Shown: positions 1 to 8,620 of the stretch, one piece after another | Layout: every line of letters starts with the position of its first letter | How positions within the stretch are numbered: position 1 is the first letter of the stretch | Origin: Hyphomicrobiales bacterium | Lineage (GTDB): Bacteria; Pseudomonadota; Alphaproteobacteria; Rhizobiales; Rhizobiaceae | Length of the DNA stretch: 64,000 nt | NCBI GenBank assembly: GCA_900472295.1 | Contig: UCIA01000006.1 | Coordinates: forward strand, 83,609 to 147,608 | Direction: 5' to 3' | The notes under the pieces: model-generated | Databases searched by the model: none | Told to the model about the DNA's origin: nothing | Seen by the model: only the letters and a program-made list of their open reading frames with translations | Program-made: the position numbers and the translations under genes

Positions 1-214
1 TCACCGCATCGAACTGCACAACCAGAACCATACCGAGGCGCAGGTGTTCCGCTTTCCCGGAACGCAGCAGTACCGGCGCGAGGTCGAGACTTTCGCCAGG
101 GCGGCCGAGGGCGGCAAGGAGCGTGTGTTCACGCTGGAGGAATCCGTGCTCAACCAGAAGGTCATCGACGCCATCTTCCGCGCCGGCGACAAGGACGGTT
201 GGGAGGCCGTCTGA
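1..214 (+). CDS. Gfo/Idh/MocA-type oxidoreductase, C-terminal fragment
   Basis: The reading frame is open from the window edge to a TGA at 212-214, giving about 70 C-terminal residues; the start lies outside the window. The tail combines a stretch running from AQVFRFPG into REVETFARA with an end reading [17 protein letters not shown]. That pattern of a short linker followed by a helix with VIDAIFRA is typical of the end of NAD(P)-dependent sugar or inositol dehydrogenases of the Gfo/Idh/MocA family. Substrate cannot be told. It is transcribed toward the FAD dehydrogenase 41 bp downstream and may share its transcript. Confidence 0.6.
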   Translation, partial: HRIELHNQNHTEAQVFRFPGTQQYRREVETFARAAEGGKERVFTLEESVLNQKVIDAIFRAGDKDGWEAV

Positions 215-255
215 TCGCGAGTGCATATATTTAGCCGGTTAATCGGGAGGGAAAA

Positions 256-1914
256 ATGGCTGACGACGCGGACGTTATCATTGTCGGCGCGGGGCTGGCC
301 GGGCTGGTCGCCGCGGTCGAGCTGGCCGATGCCGGCAAGAAGATCATCATTGTCGACCAGGAGCCGGAGCAGTCGCTGGGCGGCCAGGCGTTCTGGTCGT
401 TCGGCGGCCTGTTCCTCGTCGATTCGCCGGAGCAGCGGCGCATGCGCATCCGCGATTCGCATGCACTGGCGCTCGAAGACTGGATGGGCACAGCCGCCTT
501 CGACCGGCCGGAGGATCACTGGCCGCGCAAATGGGCCGAAGCCTATGTCGGCTTCGCCGCCGGCGAAAAGCGCTCCTGGCTGCTCGAGCGCGGCATGAAA
601 TTCTTCCCTGTGGTTGGCTGGGCCGAACGTGGCGGCGGCAATGCCATCGGCCACGGCAATTCGGTGCCGCGTTTCCACATCACCTGGGGCTGCGGCCCCG
701 GCGTGCTCGAACCCTTCGTCCTGCGCGCCCGCGAGGCGCAGAAGCGCGGCCTGATCAGTTTCAAATTCCGCCACCGGGTCAACGAGCTGACGCGGACCGG
801 CAAGGCGGTGACCGGCGTGCGTGGCAACATCCTTTCGCCGAGCAGCGTCGAGCGCGGCCACAAGAGTTCGCGCGATGTCGCCGGCGATTTCGAGCTGAAG
901 GCGCAAGCGGTGATTGTCGCCTCCGGCGGCATCGGCGCCAATCACGAGCTGGTGCGCAAGAACTGGCCGCAGCGGCTGGGCACAGCGCCAAAACGCATGA
1001 TCACCGGCGTACCCGACCATGTCGACGGCCGCATGCTGGCGATCACGGAACAGGCCGGCGGCTCGATCATCAACCGCGACCGCATGTGGCACTATGTCGA
1101 GGGCATCAAGAACTGGGCGCCGATCTGGACCGACCATGCGATCCGCATCCTGCCGGGACCGTCGTCGCTGTGGCTCGACGCGCGCGGCAAGCGGCTGCCG
1201 GTGCCTCTCTATCCCGGCTTCGACACGCTGGGCACGCTCAGCCACATCATGAGCACCGGCTTCGACTATTCCTGGTTCATCCTGACCAAAAAGATTATCC
1301 AGAAGGAGTTCGCGCTGTCGGGTTCCGAGCAGAATCCGGACCTGACCAACAAGAGCTGGCGCCAGGTGATCGGCCGCGCGACATCGGGCATTCCCGGTCC
1401 GGTCAAGGCATTCATGGAAAAGGGCGAGGATTTTATCGTCGAGGCCGACCTGGCGACGCTGGTTGAGCGCATGAACAAACTGGCCGGCGGCGAGCCGCTG
1501 CTCGAGCTGGCCCAGGTCGAGCGCGAAATCCGCGCCCGCGATATGCAGATCGACAACCCGTTCTCCAAGGATATGCAGATCACCGCTGTGCGCGGCGCAC
1601 GCGCCTATCTCGGCGACAAGCTCATTCGCACCGCCAAGCTGCACAAGATGCTCGATCCGGCCAACGGTCCATTGATCGCGGTCAGGCTCAATATCCTGAC
1701 TCGCAAGACGCTGGGCGGCCTGCAGACCGATCTCGACAGCCGCGTGCTCGGCGCCGATGGGCAGCCGGTCGAAGGGCTCTATGCCGTTGGCGAAGCCGCC
1801 GGTTTCGGCGGCGGCGGCGTGCATGGTTATGCCTCGCTTGAGGGCACCTTCCTCGGCGGCTGCATTTTTTCCGGCCGCAGCGCGGGCCGGGCCGCGGCCA
1901 AGGCGGTTGCCTAA
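256..1914 (+). CDS. FAD-binding dehydrogenase (KstD/fumarate reductase-like flavoprotein)
   Basis: A 552-residue cytoplasmic flavoprotein. The N-terminus carries the Rossmann dinucleotide motif VGAGLAGL at residues 10-17, followed by an acidic residue after the second strand. The C-terminus has the second FAD-contact region (GLYAVGEAAGFGGGG, about 510-525) and HGYASLEGTFLGG, typical of the succinate dehydrogenase/3-ketosteroid dehydrogenase superfamily. Length and architecture match the FAD-binding dehydrogenases often annotated near steroid or sugar catabolic genes. The start is supported by GGGAGGG at 246-252. No signal peptide is present, so it acts inside the cell. The true substrate is unknown. 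Confidence 0.85.
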   Translation: MADDADVIIVGAGLAGLVAAVELADAGKKIIIVDQEPEQSLGGQAFWSFGGLFLVDSPEQRRMRIRDSHALALEDWMGTAAFDRPEDHWPRKWAEAYVGFAAGEKRSWLLERGMKFFPVVGWAERGGGNAIGHGNSVPRFHITWGCGPGVLEPFVLRAREAQKRGLISFKFRHRVNELTRTGKAVTGVRGNILSPSSVERGHKSSRDVAGDFELKAQAVIVASGGIGANHELVRKNWPQRLGTAPKRMITGVPDHVDGRMLAITEQAGGSIINRDRMWHYVEGIKNWAPIWTDHAIRILPGPSSLWLDARGKRLPVPLYPGFDTLGTLSHIMSTGFDYSWFILTKKIIQKEFALSGSEQNPDLTNKSWRQVIGRATSGIPGPVKAFMEKGEDFIVEADLATLVERMNKLAGGEPLLELAQVEREIRARDMQIDNPFSKDMQITAVRGARAYLGDKLIRTAKLHKMLDPANGPLIAVRLNILTRKTLGGLQTDLDSRVLGADGQPVEGLYAVGEAAGFGGGGVHGYASLEGTFLGGCIFSGRSAGRAAAKAVA

Positions 1915-1948
1915 GGAAAAGCCGGCGCCCGCATCTGGCGCCCGCCAC

Positions 1949-2314
1949 TCATTTGCTTGCCACAACCATGCGGTTGCCTTCGCTGTCGCGGAACTCTGCG
2001 ACCGTGCGGCCCGGTTGCCATGGCGCTTCCTGCGGCTCGGTAATGATCTCGACGCCGCGCGCTTTCAATGCGGCGACCGTCGCCTCGACATCACCATCGA
2101 CCAGCACAAGCACGGGTTCGGCGCCAGCTGTGTCATCGGCGCGTTTGACGAAATGCAGATTGGTGACGGCACCGGGAAATGTCAGCTCAATCCAGCGCCG
2201 GCCGCTGTCGCCCATCGGCTGGTCGGCCGTCACCTGGCAGGCGAAATGGCCGGTATAGAAGGCCTTGGCGCGGTCCTGGTCGAACACCGGCAATTCGGCA
2301 AACTGGATGTGCAT
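1949..2314 (-). CDS. VOC family (glyoxalase/bleomycin resistance-like) protein
   Basis: A 121-residue single-domain protein of the vicinal oxygen chelate fold. It starts with the typical strand and helix (IQFAELPVFDQDRAKAFYTG), has the central TNLHF strand, and ends with VAEFRDSEGNRMVVASK, where the conserved Glu near the end is a usual metal ligand. Family members are small metalloenzymes or drug-binding proteins, and nothing here sets a substrate. It converges on the FAD dehydrogenase and diverges from the small gene at 2464. An 11-bp inverted repeat lies in the shared upstream region. Confidence 0.85.
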   Translation of the reverse strand: MHIQFAELPVFDQDRAKAFYTGHFACQVTADQPMGDSGRRWIELTFPGAVTNLHFVKRADDTAGAEPVLVLVDGDVEATVAALKARGVEIITEPQEAPWQPGRTVAEFRDSEGNRMVVASK

Positions 2315-2380
2315 GATGGGTCTCTCCTGTTTCCTTGGCTGACGCGCAGCCGTCCACAGGGCAAAGACGATCCGGATGAT

Positions 2381-2414
2381 CGAAAAGATTCGGCCGAGGC
2401 GAAGAATCTTTTCG
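2381..2414. repeat. 11-bp perfect inverted repeat in a divergent intergenic region
   Basis: CGAAAAGATTC at 2381-2391 and GAATCTTTTCG at 2404-2414 are exact reverse complements around a 12-base loop. The repeat sits between the VOC gene (minus) and the small ORF plus ECF sigma gene (plus). It could be an operator or an RNA hairpin in the 5' leader of the plus-strand operon. There is no poly-T tract, so a terminator is unlikely. Confidence 0.6.
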
Positions 2415-2463
2415 GCACCGCAGAACGTCTTCTCCGTGCAGACCCAAAAACAGGAGACGACAC

Positions 2464-2766
2464 ATGGGCTACAATCTCATCCGCTACGGTGTGAGGGATA
2501 AAAGCATCGCCGAGAACCGTATGCTGGTTGCGGAGGTGTTCGAGGCGCTCGACCAAACCAAGCCGCAATCGGTGCGCTACCTCGTTCTGGAACTGGAGAA
2601 TGGCGAGTTCGTCCATCTTGTCAGCCAGGACGGCGACGGCCTGACCGGGCTCGCAGCCTTCAAGGCCTTCAGCGCCGATCATGCCGGCCGACGCTCGACG
2701 CCGCTGGCCCGATCGCCGGCAAAAATCGTCGGCAATTATCGCATGCTTGCCGGCGAGCCGGCCTGA
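2464..2766 (+). CDS. conserved hypothetical protein, 100 aa
   Basis: A small soluble protein of 100 residues with no signal peptide or membrane segment. It starts after an AGGAGA Shine-Dalgarno sequence at 2452-2457. The fold looks like a small alpha-beta protein: a predicted strand VRYLVLELENGEFVHLVS, then a helix LAAFKAFSADHAGR. I do not recognise a named family. It lies 32 bp upstream of the ECF sigma factor in the same direction, so the two probably form one transcript. That makes it a candidate partner or target of the sigma factor. Confidence 0.65.
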   Translation: MGYNLIRYGVRDKSIAENRMLVAEVFEALDQTKPQSVRYLVLELENGEFVHLVSQDGDGLTGLAAFKAFSADHAGRRSTPLARSPAKIVGNYRMLAGEPA

Positions 2767-2798
2767 TTGCAAAGACCGGCATTTTGGGAATGAACAGG

Positions 2799-3689
2799 AT
2801 GAACACAGCAAAACTCGACCGGCCGGCCTTGGAAGCGATGATCCCCGGGCTGCGGCCGAAGCTGCACCGCTACTGCGCCCGCATGGCCGGCTCGGTGATC
2901 GATGGCGAGGACATCGTCCAGGAGACGCTGATCAAGGCGCTGCAGGCGATTGACGGCGACGCCGCGGTCGAGCGTCCCGAGCAATGGCTGTTTCGCATCG
3001 CCCACAATGCCGCGCAGGATCATCTGCGCCGGCGCCAGCGGGAGCAGGCGCGCATGAGCGAGACCGACATGACGACGATCGAAGACCCCTCCGCAACCGC
3101 CGATGCCAGGCTCGCCACCGCCGCCAGCCTGCGCAGCTTCATGCAGCTGGCAACAGTGCAGCGCAGCGCCGTGATCCTGGTCGACGTGCTTGGTCTCAGC
3201 CTGCACGAAACCTGTGACGCCTCAGGCGCGACGCTTGCCGCGACAAAGGCTGCCCTGCATCGCGGGCGGGCGCAGCTGCGGCTGCTGGCGGCGCAAGACG
3301 AACAGGCGCCTGCCCCAAAGCTCGACGCCGACGATGAGCGCCGTTTGCGCCGCTATGTCGACCTGTTCAACGCGCGCGACTTCGACACCGTGCGCACGCT
3401 GATCGCCGAGGACATCCAGCTTGAAGTCGTCAACCGCACCCGCATGCGCGGCAAGGCGCAGGTTTCCAACTATTTCGGCAATTACGACCGCGTCAGCGAC
3501 TGGGCGCTGTCGCTCGGCTTTGTCGACGGCAGGCCGGCCATCCTGATCCGCGACCCGCAGGCGGGAGACGATGCCGTGCGCGGTTTCATGCTGATCGACT
3601 GGCAGGACGGAAAGATCAGCCATATCCGCGATTTCCGCTATGCGCCCTATTGCCTCGAAGACGCAGAGATCCGCTTCGCCGACAAATGA
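2799..3689 (+). CDS. ECF-type RNA polymerase sigma factor with C-terminal SnoaL-like domain
   Basis: A 296-residue sigma-70 family protein. Residues about 15-85 form region 2 (GEDIVQETLIKALQ, then a PEQWLFRIAHNAAQDHLRRR core-binding and -10 segment). Region 4 follows at about 110-160 with a helix-turn-helix around LSLHETCDASGATLAATKAALHRGR. The last 120 residues, from DERRLRRYVDLFNARDFD, resemble an NTF2/SnoaL-like domain. Such domains in ECF groups with C-terminal extensions regulate the sigma factor itself, so no separate anti-sigma gene is needed, and none is adjacent. ATG at 2799 was chosen because GGGA lies 10 bases upstream; an ATG at 2790 is possible. Confidence 0.85.
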   Translation: MNTAKLDRPALEAMIPGLRPKLHRYCARMAGSVIDGEDIVQETLIKALQAIDGDAAVERPEQWLFRIAHNAAQDHLRRRQREQARMSETDMTTIEDPSATADARLATAASLRSFMQLATVQRSAVILVDVLGLSLHETCDASGATLAATKAALHRGRAQLRLLAAQDEQAPAPKLDADDERRLRRYVDLFNARDFDTVRTLIAEDIQLEVVNRTRMRGKAQVSNYFGNYDRVSDWALSLGFVDGRPAILIRDPQAGDDAVRGFMLIDWQDGKISHIRDFRYAPYCLEDAEIRFADK

Positions 3690-3716
3690 GTGCAAGACAG
3701 CCGATGAGCGCAGGCC

Positions 3717-4451
3717 TCAGGCAAAGCTTTGCAAATTGGCGTCCTGCAGCCTGGAGCCGGTAAGCAGGGCCTCGAGCACCTGCTTCTTGAGCAGCAGGCA
3801 CTGCGAACGGGCAAGCTTTGCAATGGCCGAGACCTCGGCCAGCTCACAGGCAAGGACCAGCTCCTTCTGCTGGCCGATAATCGTTTCCGTAAAATCGCGC
3901 GATTTGAAGCCGAGATGGAGGACGCGCTCCGACTGGTCGAGGATCTGATCGAGCAGCCGTACCAGCCGCAGATTGCCCGAAAGCTCGGCCAGCGCCAGGC
4001 GAAAGGCGCGGTCGGCGGCGAGGAAGGCGACATGGCTGCGGAGCGTCTCCGGCTTCAGCACCTTTTGCGCCGCCGCCAGCTGGATGTCGTCGAGCCCGCG
4101 CTCGGTGAGGTTGGCGGCGGCCACCCGGAACACTTCCGGCTCGATCAGGCTGCGGACATCGAAGATTTCGTTGACGTCGCGCAGGCTCAGCGGCGCCACG
4201 ACATAACCGCGCCTGGGCTCGCTCTTGATCAGCCCTTCCTGCGTCAGGCGGGCAAGTGCCGAGCGGATCGTCGCCTTCCTGATCTGGTAGCGCTCGCCGA
4301 TCTGCTTTTCGGTCAGGCTTTCGCCAGGGCGCAGCACGCAGGCGACGATGTCGCTCTTCAGCTGCTCATAGGCTTCTTCGCTGCGCAATATGTCGGCGGT
4401 CGACGGCGCCTTGGCTGCGGGCGGTGACGTTGCGGATTTCGGTGGAGCCAT
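3717..4451 (-). CDS. GntR family regulator, FCD domain
   Basis: A 244-residue transcription factor. The N-terminal winged helix (about 25-95) contains GESLTEKQIGERYQIRKATIRSALARLTQEGLI and the wing PRRGYVVAPLS. The C-terminal part is a helical FCD ligand-binding domain, as in the FadR subfamily, which senses organic acids. It is divergent from the cupin gene at 4601, 149 bp away, with repeated TCAGTT half-sites in between. It therefore probably controls that gene and itself. The effector is unknown. Confidence 0.88.
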   Translation of the reverse strand: MAPPKSATSPPAAKAPSTADILRSEEAYEQLKSDIVACVLRPGESLTEKQIGERYQIRKATIRSALARLTQEGLIKSEPRRGYVVAPLSLRDVNEIFDVRSLIEPEVFRVAAANLTERGLDDIQLAAAQKVLKPETLRSHVAFLAADRAFRLALAELSGNLRLVRLLDQILDQSERVLHLGFKSRDFTETIIGQQKELVLACELAEVSAIAKLARSQCLLLKKQVLEALLTGSRLQDANLQSFA

Positions 4452-4559
4452 ATCTGCCTGCCCGTTTGGTCTGCCCGCGTTGGTCTGCTTGCGTTGGTAT
4501 GCTTGCCCGTTTTGGCCATCCGGTTGACGGGTTCGCCGGCATTCGCTAGCCTGAGCATC

Positions 4560-4598
4560 TCAGTTATATCAGTTGAGCTTCCTAATGGGGATAACTGA
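4560..4598. promoter_or_regulatory. candidate GntR operator upstream of the cupin gene
   Basis: TCAGTTAT at 4560-4567 and its exact complement ATAACTGA at 4591-4598 are separated by 23 bases, which puts the half-sites 31 bp (about three helical turns) apart on centre. A second direct TCAGTT lies at 4569-4574. The right half ends 2 bp before the cupin ATG at 4601 and covers the region next to its GGGG ribosome site. Bound protein would block transcription start or early elongation. The assignment to the adjacent GntR protein is inferred from position. Confidence 0.5.
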
Positions 4599-4600
4599 CA

Positions 4601-5140
4601 ATGTCTCTTGCCGCCAACTCGCCTCTCTACGCCGTAACCGCCGATATCGTCAACGCAGCCAAAGGTCCTGACCCGTTCGAACGGGTCAAGGCGGTGCTGC
4701 GCGAACACACCGACCGCTTTCATGCGTCCGGCATGCTTGCGCATGAGGAGGACGACGATGAGGTGCTTCTGCATGCCAGCCCTGATCTGACGATCTATCA
4801 CATCACGCTGTCGCCCGGCCTGCAGTATCCGGCGCACAACCATCTGATGGATGCGCTGATCGGCATCTACAAGGGCAGCGAGACCAACTTCATCTATCCC
4901 GTCGACGGCAGCGAGATCGACACCCCGGAACGGCAGGACATTGCAGCGCCCGCCATGGTGCACATGACCCCTGATACGGTGCATGCCGTTGCCAACACCG
5001 GCAGCGCCCGCTCCGGCGCGCTGCATGTCTATCTCGGCAATCTGACGGAGACCCACAGGCATATGTGGAGCCCGGACAGCAGCAAGGCTGAGCCGTTTGA
5101 TAATGAGCGGTATCTGGCCGGGGCGCGGCCGATTGGGTAA
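4601..5140 (+). CDS. cupin-fold metal-dependent protein, cysteine dioxygenase-like
   Basis: A 179-residue protein with a single double-stranded beta-helix. The likely metal site is formed by His in YPAHNHLMDALIGIYKG (about 79-95) and a later His in TPDTVHAVANT (about 127-137). The arrangement resembles the cysteine dioxygenase-like predicted metal-dependent enzymes. Substrate is unknown; candidates are thiols or small acids. It is probably repressed by the divergent GntR protein through the repeats that abut its start codon. Confidence 0.7.
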   Translation: MSLAANSPLYAVTADIVNAAKGPDPFERVKAVLREHTDRFHASGMLAHEEDDDEVLLHASPDLTIYHITLSPGLQYPAHNHLMDALIGIYKGSETNFIYPVDGSEIDTPERQDIAAPAMVHMTPDTVHAVANTGSARSGALHVYLGNLTETHRHMWSPDSSKAEPFDNERYLAGARPIG

Positions 5141-5191
5141 TTCGGCCCCTGAAGATAGGCCTGCGCCTCCCTTGCCGGGTAAGTGACCCAG

Positions 5192-6229
5192 CTAGTCAGC
5201 TGTCTTGCCCAGCGTGTCGGCAACCACCGCGCCGCGCTCGCCCATCGGCCGGGCGGGACCTGTAGTCGAATCGATTGCCGTCTGATGTTCCATCTCGGCA
5301 TTGATCGCGGCGCCGGCAATGAGGATGATGACGGAAATCCATGTCCACATCATCAAGCCAACGACCGCGCCCAGCGATCCGTAGGTGGCGTTGTAGTTGG
5401 CAAAATGCTGCAGGTAGAACGAGAACAGCCACGACGCGCCGATCCAGACGGCGGTCGCAATCAAGGCTCCCCAACTCAGCCAGCGCCACTTTGCGCGTTC
5501 GCGACTTGGCCCGAAGCGGTAGAGCAGGGAAATGCCGGTCAGCATTATTCCCACCAGGATCGGCCACCGGGATACCGCAACAAGGGTCTCTGTCCAGGCG
5601 TCGAGGTAGAAAAAGCGCAACAGCGCCGGGACAACCCCAACCGTCAGCAACAGCGCAATGCCGATCACCAAGGCTCCCATCGTGAACAGGATCGACATCA
5701 AATTGAGCGTGATGAAGCTGCGCTTCTCGCTTTCCTCATAGGCGATGTTCATCGCATCGAAGAGCGCCTTCATCCCGCTGTTGGCGCTCCACAGAGCGAT
5801 GCCAAGGCCGATGAAGAAACCGGTTCCGAGAGCCCCCGGTTTCTGGCTGGCCAGGGCTTGCAGCTGTCCGCGAATGAGATCCAGTCCTCCTGAGGGCAGC
5901 AATCCGCCGAGATAGGCGACATGGTCCGCGAATGTGACCGGATCGGCGACAAAGCCGTAGATTGAGATAAAGGCCGCCAGCGCCGGAAACAGCGCCAGCA
6001 GCAGATAGAAGGTGGCGCCGGCCGCCACCAGCAAGACCCGGTCCTTGTTGAACTCTTCCCAGAGCCGCCAGAAGATATCCTTCCAGCCGAGCGCTGGAAT
6101 TTGTGATGGCCAGGCAGCGTCGCGACCACGGTCCCCGTCCTCCGCCCTTATGGCGGCCTTGCTGGTTTCCGAGGTTGCCAAGGCTCGACTGGCCGCTTCG
6201 GTATCGATTAACGAGGACTTGGTGTCCAT
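5192..6229 (-). CDS. YihY/BrkB family inner-membrane protein
   Basis: A 345-residue membrane protein. After a 45-residue polar N-terminus comes the family block WRLWEEFNKDRVLLVAAGATF, then about six hydrophobic segments, including the signature ALWSANSGMKALFDAMNIAYEE and the late ATYGSLGAVVGLMMWTW. Family length is usually 280-330, so this one is complete with a slightly long N-terminus. Once thought to be ribonuclease BN, the family is now regarded as integral membrane proteins of uncertain, possibly transport, function. It is monocistronic here. Confidence 0.88.
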   Translation of the reverse strand: MDTKSSLIDTEAASRALATSETSKAAIRAEDGDRGRDAAWPSQIPALGWKDIFWRLWEEFNKDRVLLVAAGATFYLLLALFPALAAFISIYGFVADPVTFADHVAYLGGLLPSGGLDLIRGQLQALASQKPGALGTGFFIGLGIALWSANSGMKALFDAMNIAYEESEKRSFITLNLMSILFTMGALVIGIALLLTVGVVPALLRFFYLDAWTETLVAVSRWPILVGIMLTGISLLYRFGPSRERAKWRWLSWGALIATAVWIGASWLFSFYLQHFANYNATYGSLGAVVGLMMWTWISVIILIAGAAINAEMEHQTAIDSTTGPARPMGERGAVVADTLGKTAD

Positions 6230-6540
6230 CGCTCAACCACCCCCACTCCGCATTGCCAAAGGTGTGCCCCTCAGAGGGACACTTTGGCGACTTTGTCCTT
6301 GTACTCTTCTTTTGGATCGAACCCGAGCAGCATTCCGATGTGCGAAAGAAGGCAACGGCAGCCGGCTGCATCTGTTCCAATGGATTGAAAGATCTTGCCT
6401 GGGCACTGAGGGCCCACGGCCGGTATGGCGTGGTGCGGGGTCCAGATCGCGGCGGCAGCGTAACGAGCGGCGATGGCTAGCTCCGCGGCTCCGATAGCGG
6501 AGTAATCGAACTCGAGTAGAGTGAGACATTGTACCGAAAA
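6230..6540. other. intergenic region without a supported gene
   Basis: About 310 bases between the YihY gene and tRNA-Arg. The ORFs crossing it have no recognisable protein pattern. Near its left end, CCAAAGGTGTGCCCCTC and GAGGGACACTTTGG form an imperfect hairpin (about 6256-6294) in the leader of the YihY gene. I see no integrase, attachment duplication or tRNA fragment. Confidence 0.5.
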
Positions 6541-6617
6541 TGGCGCGCCCGAAGAGATTCGAACTCCTGACCCCCAGATTCGTAGTCTGGTGCTCTATCC
6601 AGCTGAGCTACGGGCGC
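6541..6617 (-). tRNA. tRNA-Arg (anticodon ACG)
   Basis: On the minus strand the 77-nt gene starts GCGCCCG and ends CGGGCGC, then discriminator G and an encoded CCA (6541-6543). The D arm reads AGCTCAGCTGGATAGAGC. The anticodon stem-loop is CAGA-CTACGAA-TCTG, with ACG as anticodon. The T arm carries GTTCGAATC. All four stems pair, with one G-T pair in the T stem. ACG is read with inosine at the wobble position and serves CGU, CGC and CGA codons. Confidence 0.97.
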
Positions 6618-6718
6618 GCAACAGGCCATGTTTTACATAGCCCCGCTAACCGATCCTGGCGACCGGTCGCGACAAGACGTGTTCCCTAGCGACTGAATTT
6701 CCGAAAAGCAAGCCGATC

Positions 6719-6735
6719 CGACAAAAGTTTTGTCG
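6719..6735. repeat. 17-bp perfect palindrome CGACAAAAGTTTTGTCG
   Basis: Two 8-base arms flank a central G, 77 bp downstream of the histidine kinase stop codon and 102 bp upstream of tRNA-Arg. As RNA it would be a stem with essentially no loop, so a protein-binding site or a degenerate copy of a palindromic repeat is more likely than a terminator. A second palindrome, GCGACCGGTCGC, lies at 6659-6670. Confidence 0.5.
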
Positions 6736-6811
6736 TAAGCGCTTTCGACAGTGCCGATCAAGGTTCATTGAGATTCAGCTCACGTCGGCCTCAACTGAAT
6801 GTCGATGCAGC

Positions 6812-8344
6812 TCAGGCCGGGCGGCGCAGGCCGTTGCGGGCCTGGTCGAGGCGCACCGGCTGGTCGGGTATGGTGACGGCGAAGGTGGTGCGGCCGCCGA
6901 TCGATTCGACCAGTTCGACCGTGCCGCCATGGGCGCGGATCAGTTCGTGGGCGATCGCGAGGCCAAGGCCGGTGCCGCCACTGCGGGCCGAGCCGCGAAA
7001 CGCCGCGAACAGGTTTTCGCGCGCCTTCGCCGGCAGGCCGGGGCCGGTGTCGGTGACGACGATGCGGCTGACGCTGCCCAGGCGCACGGCCGACACGGCG
7101 AGCCGGCGCACCAGCGCGCTCTCGGTGTCCGCCGCCATCGCCTGGACGGCGTTGCGGCACAGATTGGTGAGCACGCGAAACAGCTGGTCGGAATCGGCAT
7201 CGACCTCAAAGGAAAGCTCGACGGCATTGACGAATTCGATGCCGTCCTCGATGTCGAGCAGGCCGTGGACGTCGTCGACCAGCTGGCGCAGCCGCAAACG
7301 CCGGCGCGAGGGCGCCGGCTCCTGGGTGCGGCCATAGTGAAGCACGCCTTCGGAGTAGGAGACGGCGCGGTCGAGCGCGCGCAACAGCTTCGGCGCGAAG
7401 GCCTGCACGGTCGGGTCCTTGACCAGGCGCAACCGGTCCGACATCAGCTGCGCCGAGGCCAGGATGTTGCGCATGTCGTGGTTGATCTTGGAGACGGCCA
7501 GCCCAAGATCGGCCAGATGCTTCTGCTCCGACAGCATTTTTTGCAGCCGCTCCTGCATCTGCGACAGTTCGCGCTCGGCAACGCCGATCTCGTCGGCGCG
7601 GGCCGCCGGATGGATGATGCGCCCGGGGTCGTCCGGCGCCTCGGAGAAGGACAGCATCGAGCGCGTCATGGTGCGGATCGGGCCGATCATGATCAGGTCG
7701 ATCGCGGCATAGACCAGCATGGCGGTGAACAGCGAGATCAGCAGCGAGACGAAGGCGACGTTGCGCGAATAGCGCAGCATGGCGTTGCGCAAGGAGTAAT
7801 CGGGCATGATGAGCTCGAATTCCTTGTCGCTGTCGCCGACCGGCCCGAAAACCCTGAGCATCCGCTTGCCGCCGAAGAACAGCGTGTCCAGCGCCCCGGT
7901 CATGCCCTTGATCATGCCGACATTGGCGATGTCGATATGTTCGTCGACCTGCGGCGGCATCTCGGCCACCACCAGAAGCCGCGACACACCGCCGTCGCGC
8001 ACCGCGATCGCCTTGGCGCCGATCGCCATCAGCACATCGTTCTGGGCGGTGCGGGAGAGCGAATTGGGCTCGCCCTGCACCAGCACGATCGACACGGCGG
8101 CGGCGGTGCTCAGCCGTTCCTTCAGCCAGCTCAGACGGTAGCTGGCGATCCAGGGCAGGAAAATGAGGACTTCGGCGAGAAGCACGAAGACGATGGTAAG
8201 CAGCAGCAGTTTTGTCGACAGGCCGCGCGCCAGGGGTACCGAACGACGGGATGCCGAATTGCCGGGAATGGGGCGCACGGTCGCCGGGCTGGCCTCGGTT
8301 TTGGCCGGGCCGGTCCCTTCATCCGCTGAGGCAACTTCGCTCAT
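6812..8344 (-). CDS. sensor histidine kinase
   Basis: A 510-residue membrane-bound kinase. TM1 is at about 43-66 and TM2 at about 196-221, enclosing a periplasmic domain of about 130 residues. A HAMP-like linker follows, then the phospho-acceptor box with His289 in SKINHDMRN. The ATP-binding domain has Asn398 (NLCRNAVQA), the DTGPGLP box near 434 and GTGLGLA near 462. No response regulator is adjacent. It is divergent from rpmH, a position it may hold in related rhizobia. The signal is unknown. Confidence 0.9.
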   Translation of the reverse strand: MSEVASADEGTGPAKTEASPATVRPIPGNSASRRSVPLARGLSTKLLLLTIVFVLLAEVLIFLPWIASYRLSWLKERLSTAAAVSIVLVQGEPNSLSRTAQNDVLMAIGAKAIAVRDGGVSRLLVVAEMPPQVDEHIDIANVGMIKGMTGALDTLFFGGKRMLRVFGPVGDSDKEFELIMPDYSLRNAMLRYSRNVAFVSLLISLFTAMLVYAAIDLIMIGPIRTMTRSMLSFSEAPDDPGRIIHPAARADEIGVAERELSQMQERLQKMLSEQKHLADLGLAVSKINHDMRNILASAQLMSDRLRLVKDPTVQAFAPKLLRALDRAVSYSEGVLHYGRTQEPAPSRRRLRLRQLVDDVHGLLDIEDGIEFVNAVELSFEVDADSDQLFRVLTNLCRNAVQAMAADTESALVRRLAVSAVRLGSVSRIVVTDTGPGLPAKARENLFAAFRGSARSGGTGLGLAIAHELIRAHGGTVELVESIGGRTTFAVTIPDQPVRLDQARNGLRRPA

Positions 8345-8471
8345 TAAGGCCTGTCTTCACAAACGCTTGAACGGGTGAGATTAGGCGATTGCGGCTTTTT
8401 TGCCAATTTCACCGTTGGTTGGACGATAGAGCCAGCAAAAAAATCGCGACGAACTCATAGTTCGCGCCGGA

Positions 8472-8500
8472 TTGACTCCCAAAACCCTTCTTTCTATAAG
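8472..8500 (+). promoter_or_regulatory. sigma70-type promoter for rpmH-rnpA-yidC
   Basis: TTGACT at 8472-8477 and TATAAG at 8495-8500 are spaced by 17 bases, a near-consensus housekeeping promoter. It lies about 120 bp upstream of the rpmH ATG and points into the operon. Confidence 0.65.
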
Positions 8501-8620
8501 CCGCTCACGCTCGGGCCATTCGTCCCGGCGCGGTTTCGATCGCGCCAATACCGGCCCGGCAAAGCTCCTGTTACACAGTGACAGATTCAAGAAGGGCCGC
8601 ACCCCGCGGTATTAAAACAA

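Noticed and set aside
1..1965. Long minus-strand ORF of 654 codons opposite the FAD dehydrogenase
   Set aside because: It is a mirror of the real gene in high-GC DNA: rich in Arg, His, Ala and Gln with no family motif, whereas the plus-strand frame has a clear flavoprotein pattern.
6541..6617. tRNA-Arg as an integration site for a genomic island
   Set aside because: No integrase, no direct repeat of the tRNA end and no island-like genes were seen on either side.
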